Source: an uncultured Methylococcaceae bacterium (GTDB taxonomy: Bacteria; Pseudomonadota; Gammaproteobacteria; Methylococcales; Methylococcaceae). Taken from it: a stretch of DNA of 15,639 nucleotides. The notes beneath the pieces are model-generated. The model had not been told where the DNA came from, did no database searches, and worked only from the letters and a program-made list of their open reading frames with translations. The position numbers and the translations under genes are program-made. Positions 1-9,400 of this stretch are shown here, piece by piece. Each line of letters starts with the position of its first letter. Positions within the stretch are counted from its first letter, which is position 1. Location of the stretch: contig CAIVXW010000116.1 of the NCBI GenBank assembly GCA_903910005.1, positions 1 through 15,639 of the forward strand. Reading direction: 5' to 3'.

Positions 1-71
1 ATAACCTGAAGCACCAAGCGTGCGGAATCTCGGCAACAGGGCGGAACCTGCCGCACTCACCTGAACCCACC

Positions 72-460
72 CTAGACAAAATCACCCATAGCAAAACCAC
101 CGGCATCACTGATGCCGTTGACGATGCCGATGAGTTCGAGGTCAGCCGCTGTAGTCGCGGTGGCATTGGCATCGGCCAGGTAGTGAAAAACAAAGGCACG
201 GGTTGCATCGTCCATGACCAGTACCAGGCTGTCGCCCGTGGCGACCCCGCTGGCGGCGAAATCGGTCGATGAAGTCAATGCGGTAACGGCATTGGCGATG
301 GCCGTGTCGATGGTGGTCGATGCGGCCAGTTGGTCACTGGCACCGCTCAGCAGGAAGAGCAGGCCGGTGTTGGCACTGCTCGGAGAACCGTTATCGGTCA
401 CCGTTTCGGGGGGACTGGCTGAGAGGGTGTTCGTGGTTCCGGTTCCGGCAGCGAGTATGG
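72..460 (-). other. C-terminal type I secretion tail of the giant protein
   Basis: The last 130 residues (about 3600-3728) contain no RTX repeats. They include LLFLLSGASDQLA, a GDSLVLVMDD strand, FVFHYLADAN and a final stretch with DLELIGIVNGI before the terminal acidic-aromatic GDFV. This resembles the uncleaved C-terminal signals of many proteobacterial and cyanobacterial calcium-binding RTX proteins exported by ABC transporter complexes. The evidence is sequence style and position, so the exact signal boundary cannot be given. Confidence 0.55.
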
Positions 461-3400
461 TGGTGCCATGCCTGAGGGCAAACCCGATGTCAAGGGTATC
501 AAGAGTGGTATCGAAGCCACTCAGGGTGAGCGCGTTCAGGTTACCGGCGGTGAACGGCCCGGCCAACACCACAGTGTCCGCAGCCGGCGTTATTTCGGTC
601 AAATCTACCGTATCCTGGCCGCTGCCGCTGTTGATCAGATCGGCCCCGCCACCGGCGACGAGGGTATCGGCTCCATTGGCTCCAGTGAGGCTGTCGTGGC
701 CGCTTCCGCCGGTAATGCTTCCGGCCTGACCGGAGGCCACGCTTACCCGAAAACCGGCACCGCTGGTAACCGAGGCCAGATTTAATCCATCCCGCACATT
801 GTTGAAGCGAATCACATCGGCAGAAGCCAGCAGTGACTGGCCCAGATCAACGAAATCGGATGAACCGCTGAAATCCTGTACCGTGTCATTACCGGCCAGG
901 ATAAAGGTGTCATTGCCAAGCCCCCCCGTCAGGGTATCGGCTCCGGCGTTACCCCGCAGCGTATCGTTGCCTTCTCCCCCAATGAGTTCATCATTGCCAG
1001 CCCCGCCCAGTACGCTGAATGCGCCGATCAGGGTATTGATCGGACTGACGGCCGTCAGGCCACCGGAACCGCTGGTATCGGTGGTGGTTTCGCCGGTGCC
1101 ATTGAAAATAAAGGAGGAACCGGCTGCCAGGCCGCTGGCGTCGATGGTCAGGGTTTGGTCAGCCGCCACATTGGTGTTGACGGTAGTCAGGGTGGTGCTG
1201 CCTGCAGATGCCGGATTGGTAAGGGTGATTTTTTCCAGCCCGCTCAGGCCGCTTAACAACGCCGAACCGCCCCCGGCAACCGTGAGGTTATCGACTCCGT
1301 TTCCGCCCGTGAGGGTTGCCGCCGCCAGATCAGCCAGCGTGGCGACCCTGATATCGGTGTTGACGTGGGCCGAATTGATGAATTGATCGGCCTTGCCCAT
1401 CTGGAGGATGGTGGGTGTGGTTGTTGATGCGTTGATGAAACCCGAGGCCAGGGTGAGTGCCTGTGCCCCTGCATCGCTCAGGTCAATCGTGCTGAAGCCG
1501 GGGTTGCGGTTGAGACTGGCGGTTCCAGCCCCCTTGTACACCCAGGTTTCTACCGTGCTGACGTTGCTGAAAGCGGTAGCGGTCAGGGAGCCGCTGCCCG
1601 CAAGTTCGGTGATCAGGCGGTCGCTGCTGCCAGTGCCTCCGATAATGGTATCCCGGCTGTCCAGCTCGCCCGCCAGCATGAAATCATCATTGCCACCGCC
1701 GCCGTTCAGGCTGTCGGCCCCAGGCCCGGCCACCAGCACATCATCGCCGCTACCGCCGCTCAGGGTATCATTACCCCAGTAGCCGTACAGGGTTTGGGCG
1801 GCAGTGGCCGCTGACGAACCCAGTGTGTCGTTGAGCAAACTGCCGACCGCACCCGAGGTAATGGCCGCCACCGGAATGGCAGGCAAGACCGAATTTGCCT
1901 TGAACGTGGCCAGAGCGGTCGGTGCCACCGTGATGTTCTTCAGCCGCAACTGGGTTTGCCAGCCATACCCGGCAGCGGCGGCCCCGTCCCGGTCCCAATC
2001 AAGCAGCGTATCGGCTCCGTCCAGGCGCAGGCGCAGATAACCGGAACTGCCGAACGCATCGCCGCCGCTGTAATTGCTGCTGCGGGACAGGAGCATGCTG
2101 ATGTCCAGTTTGTCCGGGTCGTTCAGGGAAAAATCATTGATGAGGGCCTGGGCACCGTAACCATAGGGCTGATACACGTCCTGACCCGCGCCACCGCTCA
2201 GGCTACTCACATCGGCCAACCCATAGGCCCGGTAACCGCCGCTGGCCGCCGGGTCATCCGGGCCAATCCGGATCAGGTCATCGCCCTCGCCGCCCTCAAT
2301 CGAATTGCTGCCATAGCCGCCATCCAGCGTGTCGTGGCCGGATTCACCCCGCAGGGTATCATGGCCCATACCACCGTTCAGGCTGTCGTTGTCCTCGCCA
2401 CCGCTGAGAGAATCGTCGCCCTCCAGGCCACTTAGCACATCACCCCCGCTTCCCCCGAACAGCGTGTCGTTGACAGCGGCTCCGGTCAGGGTGTCTGCGG
2501 CAGTTGTTCCGGCCAGGCTGACTCCCTCGGCACTGCCGTCCGGAGGGTACTGTGGCAGGAGGTTATTTCGGGTTAGCGTGGTCGCCGTGACATTCATCAG
2601 CACCGCCTGAACCTTCCAGAGAAAATGACTGCCCGTACCGTCCCGATCCCATTCCAGCAGGGTCATGCTACCCTCCTGCCGCAGGCGTAAATAGCCCTGA
2701 CCGCCGAACGGATTGCCCGTGCTGTAGCCGGTGCTGTTGGATAGCAGAAAAGCCAGGTTCAGCCGATCCGGTTCGCTGCCACTGACGCTGAAGTCAGTGA
2801 CCATCAACTGTACACCGTAGCCGTACAGGACATAGGTATCCTGACCACCACGGCCGGCTACCGTGGTGCGATCAGTATCGGCCAGGGCATCGCTGTTGTA
2901 GACCTCGCTGGAGACGGTCGGCAGGTAGGCACCGATGCGGATCAGATCGTTACCGGCTCCGGCATCAATCCAGTTACGGCCATAGTCTTCATTGAAGACG
3001 TCATCGCCATCACCGCCTGCCAGCCAGTCGTTGCCGCGACCGCCGGTCAGCGTGTCATTGCCGCTGTCACCCAGCAGCAGATCGTGGCCGAGACTGCCGT
3101 AGAGGGCATCGTCCCCCGCACCGCCCATCAGGCTATCCTCACCCTCGCCTCCGTCCAGGGTGTCGAGTCCGCTGCCGCCCAGCAAACGATCATTGCCAGT
3201 GCCGCCCGCCAGGTTATCGTTGCCACTGCCGCCTTCCAGGGTGTCGGCACCGTCATCGCCGGACAGAAAATCACTGTAATCGCTGCCAAGCAGCAGGTCA
3301 TTGCCGGTTCCGCCAAACAGGTACTCACGCTGGTTGTTGTCAACCGAGCCGTAAAACGAGCCCGCTACCAGCACGTCATTGCCGCTGCCGCCGTTCAGGG

Positions 3401-6400
3401 TATCCTTGCCCCGGCCGCCGTTCAGGGTGTCATCACCGGCATCGCCATAGAGCGCATCATCGTCCTCGCCACCCAGCAGGGTATCGGCACCGTCACCGCC
3501 ACTGAGGGTATCGCGGTGGAATTCACCGTAAAGCGGGTCATTGCCCGCTCCGCCGCTTACGCTGTCGCGGTCGGCTCCACCATACAGCCAATCATTATCC
3601 GCTCCACCCAGCAGGGTGTCATTGCCGACCCCGCCGTAGATCAAATCGTCACCTGCCAATCCATCCAGGCTGTCGGCTGTGGAACCGCCCTTGTACAAGG
3701 TGTCGCTATTGGACGTGGGGGCAGCAGCACCGGGGGCAGGCAGCGCGTTATCCACCAGGCTGAATGACGGCGAAACGGCGGTGCCGATGGCATTACCGGA
3801 CACGTCCGTGATCGCACCGGCCGCGATGGAGAGGCTGTACGTTGCACCGGGCGAAAGGCTGCCAGACCAGCCGGTCAGGGGGATTCTCAGCATACTGCCG
3901 CTGAACCAGTTGGCCTGAAGTGGCAGCGGGGAAGAACCCAGGGTTACGGTGGCACTGGCACTGGCTGGCTGAACCGGTTCGTCAAACTGAATAACCAGAT
4001 CATCCTCCGCCATACCGAAAGTCATCAGTAAACCCGGAGATGCGGTCGGTGGAGTGGTATCCGCCCTGGTAAAACCGAAGCTGTAGCCATACAGATTAGG
4101 TTTTTGATTGCGATCCCTGAAACTGCTGGCCGGAATATCCAGCAGATACTGGGAGCCGGGCGTCAGCGCACCGGCATCAATCGAAACCGATTCCACATCG
4201 GTAAATCCAGTGGCCGGATAGGTAACGGCACTGGAACCGGTACTCAGGTTGTTCAACACAAAGCTGCCGGTACCGGTGATGGTCTCACTGAAGCCAAGGT
4301 TCAGACGATTGCCTGCAGCATCGAGGCTGAAACTCGATACGGACGGCGGATAATTGAGGGTAGTAAACACGACCGGCTGACCGCTTCCGATGCCCTGATA
4401 TTCACCACCCTGCAAGTCACGAATCACGCCGGTTGCGATCTGTAGCGAATAGGTGGTTCCTTCCTTGAGTCCGTTCGGGTTGATGGTTACGGTATTGCCG
4501 CTGAAACGAACCTGCGAAGCATCCGCTACGCTCAGGGTGCGGGTATCCTGAGTGCTGGCCAGAATGATACTGCCCGCCCCCGGCTGCACCGTCAGGGTAA
4601 ACACCAGTTCGATCACGCTGTTGATGCCGACCTCGGTCGAACCATTGAACGGGGTGCTGCCCAACAGTTTGAGGGTATTTTCCAGGGTAGTGAAATCAAA
4701 AACACCGGAATCGCTGATACCGGGATAGGGATTGTCCTTGAGATCAAGCAGGGCACCGGGACTAATCGTCATGTAATAAGCCGAGTTGCCTGCCAGGTTA
4801 TCGACCGGATTGAGGCTGAGGCGGTTGCCGCTGATGGTTACCTGCGAGGTATCACGGATATCAATATTGACGGTTTTGCCGGGTGTCCGGGTGTTGACCA
4901 GCGAGATCAGGCCGCCGCTGCCGGGTTTGACCGGTTCGCTGAAATTCACTACAAACAGGCTGTCGACCAGTACCTGACGGTCATTATTGACCGGGACGGT
5001 ACTGAGCAGTGACGGTGGTACATTATCCCAGGTACTAAAATTGAGCAGACCGGGATCGGTAATCCCGCGAAACTTGTTGCCGCTGCCAACGGTAGCACTG
5101 CCATAATCCTCCAGCATGCCGTAATCAATCCAGAGATAATAGTGGCTGGATCCACGCAGCGGGGATTTTGGCTTGATGATGAGGGTGTTTCCCTCAAACG
5201 TGATTTGATCGGTATCGTGCAGCGGAATGGTGCGGTTGTCGCTGGCATCATCGGTATTCTGGATGCTGATGAAATGGCCGGGCGTCTGCGAGGTTGCAGC
5301 ATTCCTCACCGGTTCATTAAATACCAGACGCAGGGCGTTATACCCCGACTCGGTCGGCTTGAGCAGGCTGAAATCAATTTTGACATCGGTGGCATCATCC
5401 CCCGGGATGGCCTGATCCACCCGCAACAGGGGCGGCGTGGTATCGTCCGGCATCATGAAGGCACTCTCAAACTGCGTTGTATTGGGATTGCCGCTGCGGT
5501 CAGACAGGGAATTGGCGGGAAATGTCAGGGTATATTTTTCTCCGCTGCTCCAGTAAGCAGATTGTGGCGACGGGATGACGGTAACGGTGGCTTCGCTGAA
5601 ACTGAACCGGGGAATGACCCTGGCAGCCCCCTGGGACGTGGCGGTCAGGGTTGGGGTAATTTTGCCGGGAATGCCGCCCTCTGAATACAGGGCCTGTACT
5701 GATTCGCTGAAATTCAGTATCAGGTTGCCATCCCTGATGCTGTGGGTCAGCAGGGAGGGGCCCAGGGTATCGACCGTGAAGGCGGGCAGGTTCCCGGCCA
5801 TTCCCCGGTTGCCAATCACATCAAGATAGCTCCCCGCCGTGACGGCAGCCGTGATGGCAAAGGTATCCTTGCCGGCCAGTGGCGTCAGGGTCGCGGTATA
5901 ACCGGACTTGTCGGCATTGGCTACCAGGTTGGCCAATGTCCCGCCGGACACGGTCACGTCCTCCAGGGCAAACCCGGTTACCGGCTCGCTGAAGCTGAAG
6001 GTCAGACTGGCGGTCTCGCCGCTTTTGAGTGAGGTTTTATCACTTTGTATCGTAACGGCGGGTGCCAGGGTATCGCCGGTCAAAGCCAGTTCATTACTCA
6101 GGCTGCCCGAATTACCGGCCACGTCGGAATAACTGTTGGCAGCGACTGAAACGGTACCGCTATAGCCATTTTTGCTCTCCGGCGTGAATACACCCGAGTA
6201 GATTTTTCCACCGGTATCGCGCTTGAGTTCTCCCAGGCTGCCACCGGTCACGGTTACCTGACTGTTGCTGAAGGATTTAACCACGTCACTGAAGGTAAAG
6301 GTCAGGGTGGCGGTTTCTCCCTGTTTAAGGCTGGTCTGGTTGCTTTTGATGCTGACGCTGGCAGCTTGCAGGCTGGCAGAGTTTCCGGGGTTGCCGACCG

Positions 6401-9400
6401 CGTCGGTATAACTGCCGGCCGCGATCCCGACCGAACGCACGCTGACCTTGTCGGTTCCCGCAGTTAGCGGGGTAAACACCGCAGCCCACACCCGACTGTC
6501 AGCGGCCCCCAGTGGCACCAGTGCGGTCAGGCTGCCACCCGATACGTTGATATCGGCCAGAGCGAAATCCCGGGGCGTTTCATCAAAATTGAACGTGACC
6601 GTGGCCGTCGTGGTACCGGTGACACTGAAAAAGGTATCACTGCTGATAACCACCGAAGGGGCACGGGTATCCACTCCCTGGGTATAAAGGCTATCCGTCA
6701 ACCCCGGATTGCCCAGTACATCGCCATAGCCGCTGGCTGCTACCCGGATGAGGTCATTACCCCGGTCACGGCCGGGGTTTGGGCTGTAGGTAGCGGTATA
6801 GACTTTGTTGCTGGTATCAGCCGCCAGGCCAGTAATGGTTGCCATCTCCGGATTATTGCCAATATCGGCCAGGGTAAAGCCGGTTATGATTTCACTGAAG
6901 GTAAAAGTCAGTTTGGCGGTTTCTCCGGACTTTACCATCGCCCTGTCACTGCTGATGGTCAGGGTGGGCTGGCGGGTATCGCCCTGCATGGTGAGTCTAT
7001 TACTGGCCGGGCCGCTGTTACCCAACAGATCGGTATAACTGTTGGCTGCTACACTGACCGAGGCCTTCAATCCATCCGTGGCGTCCGGAACGAACTCAAT
7101 ACGGGTCACGTAGCGATCCTTGTCGACCGTATAGGGTGACAGATTCCCGGTCAGAACACCGCCCTCCAGGGTAATATCGTCCTGGCCGAAGCCCACCGGT
7201 TGCTCGGAGAAGGTAAAGGTCACTGTCGCGGTATCGCCGGGCTTGAGTGAGGCCTTGTCGCTGGTCACCAGCAAATCAGGTCCCCGGGTGTCCACGCTCA
7301 CTGCAAGGGTGGCACCCATGCCTTCATTCAGGGCCACATCGCGGTAACTGCCGGGGCTGATTGTGAGTACCGAATTGAGGTTGGTAATCGAAGTCTTTGG
7401 AGTCAGGGTGGCCTGGTATAGCGTTGCGTCTGTTTCGTCCCGGGTGAGTTTACTGATGATTCCATCAGCAAACTGGATATCACCCCCCTCAAACCCTGTC
7501 ACTGGCTCGGAAAAGCGTACGCTCAGGGTGGCGGTATCGCTTGATTTCAGGCTGATTTTGTCGCTGCGGATTTCCACGCCCGGTGGTTTGGTATCGCCAC
7601 TGATAACCAGCGGATTGCCGGTTTTGGTATCGGCACCGCTGATAAGCCCGCTATTACCCGCCAGATCCCGGTAACGGTCACCGGTCACGGTGACGCCTGC
7701 GTTGACCAGATCAGTATTGGCGGTGGGGGTAAAGGTGGCCGTGTAGGTTGTGCTGTTGGCCGTGACCAGTTCCCCCAGAACACCGCCGGTTACCTCAATG
7801 GCATTTTTGCCAAATCCGGTGACCGGTTCGCTGAAGGTGAACGTCAGGGTCGTGCTGTCACCGGCCTTGAAGCCGGTCTTGTCACTGGTAATTGACAGGG
7901 TTGGAGCCAGGGTATCTCCGCTAATGGCCAGTTTGTTGGCCGCCTTGCCCAGGTTGCCAGCCGCATCATTGAAGCTGTTTTCCTCGACGGTAATACTGCC
8001 ATTCAACCCGTTGACATCAGGTAGCGGCGTAAACTTCGCCCGGTACAGGGTGCCGTCGCTGCCATCCACTTCCAGCTCACTCAGCGTTCCTGCCGCAACC
8101 TGTATATCGGTTTGCTCAAACCGGAGCGGTATCTCGTCAAATTTGAAGGAGACGATTGCGGTATCGCCAGCCTTGAATCCGGTTTTGTTGCTGCTGATCG
8201 TGACAACCGGATTTCTGGTATCGCCACTGAAACTGACCGACGTACCCACACTGCCGGGATTGCCTGCAGCATCCGTATAACTTTTATTGATAAGGCCGAC
8301 CGAGCCGGTAAATGCATTTCCTGGTGCCGGGACAAACACGGCCCGATACAGTTTGGCATCGCTGCCATCGGCCCTGAAATCAGTGAGGGTTCCTCCCTTG
8401 AGTTGAAGGTCTTCCAGGGTAAAATCAGCCGGGACTTCGCTGAAGCCAAAGGTCAGGGCTGCCGTATCGCCCTGACGCAGCACGGTTTTATCTGCCGTCA
8501 GCACGACCGCAGGTGCCAGGGTATCTCCGCTAACACTGAGGGTATTGGCAACGGCCCCGGCAACCCCGCCGCGATCGGTATAACTTCCGTCCTTGACACT
8601 GATGCTTCCGCTCCAGTTGTTATTGGTTTCCAGCGGAATAAACGTAGCGGTATAGGTCAGCCCCGTGTCATCGGCAATCAGCCGGGTCAGACGTCCACCG
8701 GTCAGGCTGACATCAGCAGCGGCAAATCCCACCGGAACGGTATTGAAGGAAAACCGGACGGTGGCACTCTCGCCCGCCTTGAAGCCGGTTCTGTCGCTGT
8801 CCAGGGTCAGCAGCGGTTTGACCGGCGCGTCCTGCAGTATCAGGGTGCGGGTATCCAGAGGGTTCAGGCTGCCATCATTGTCAAGCAATACCAGTTTGAT
8901 ACCTTCCGGTTCCTCGACCATACCGTCGTCGCTGAAACGGATGTCAAAACTGGCGGAGGTGGCTCCTTCTGCCAGAGTCAGTCGCCCACCGGACGGGGCA
9001 TAATCAAAACCTGAGGCGACACCGGCCATTCCGGGTAGCCCAGTCCCTGATACCGCATAATTCAGCAGGGTATCCTGCAGGACAGGGGCACTGGCTACGA
9101 CCCTGAACGATACGGTATTGCCCTCAGTGACCCGGGAGGGCATGGCCGCATCCAGTTTGAAGGTGGTTACCGCATCATCATTGCCGAGGGTGACGGTTCC
9201 ACTGCCTTCGGTTCGGCTGATGAGGGCACGGACAGGACGGCTCAGAATCACGTCAAACGCTTCATCGTCTTCCACCACCCGATCCGCCAGCACCGGAATG
9301 GTCACGGTTTGCAGGGTTTGTCCCGGTTCAAAGGTGATGGTGCCACTGCTGCGGGTATAGTCGGTACCGGCCTTTGCGGTTACGTCCCGGGTAACATAAT

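Noticed and set aside
20..56. GTGCGG/CCGCAC inverted repeat downstream of the giant gene
   Set aside because: Short arms, a 25-nt loop and no T run on the minus strand make it a poor terminator candidate.
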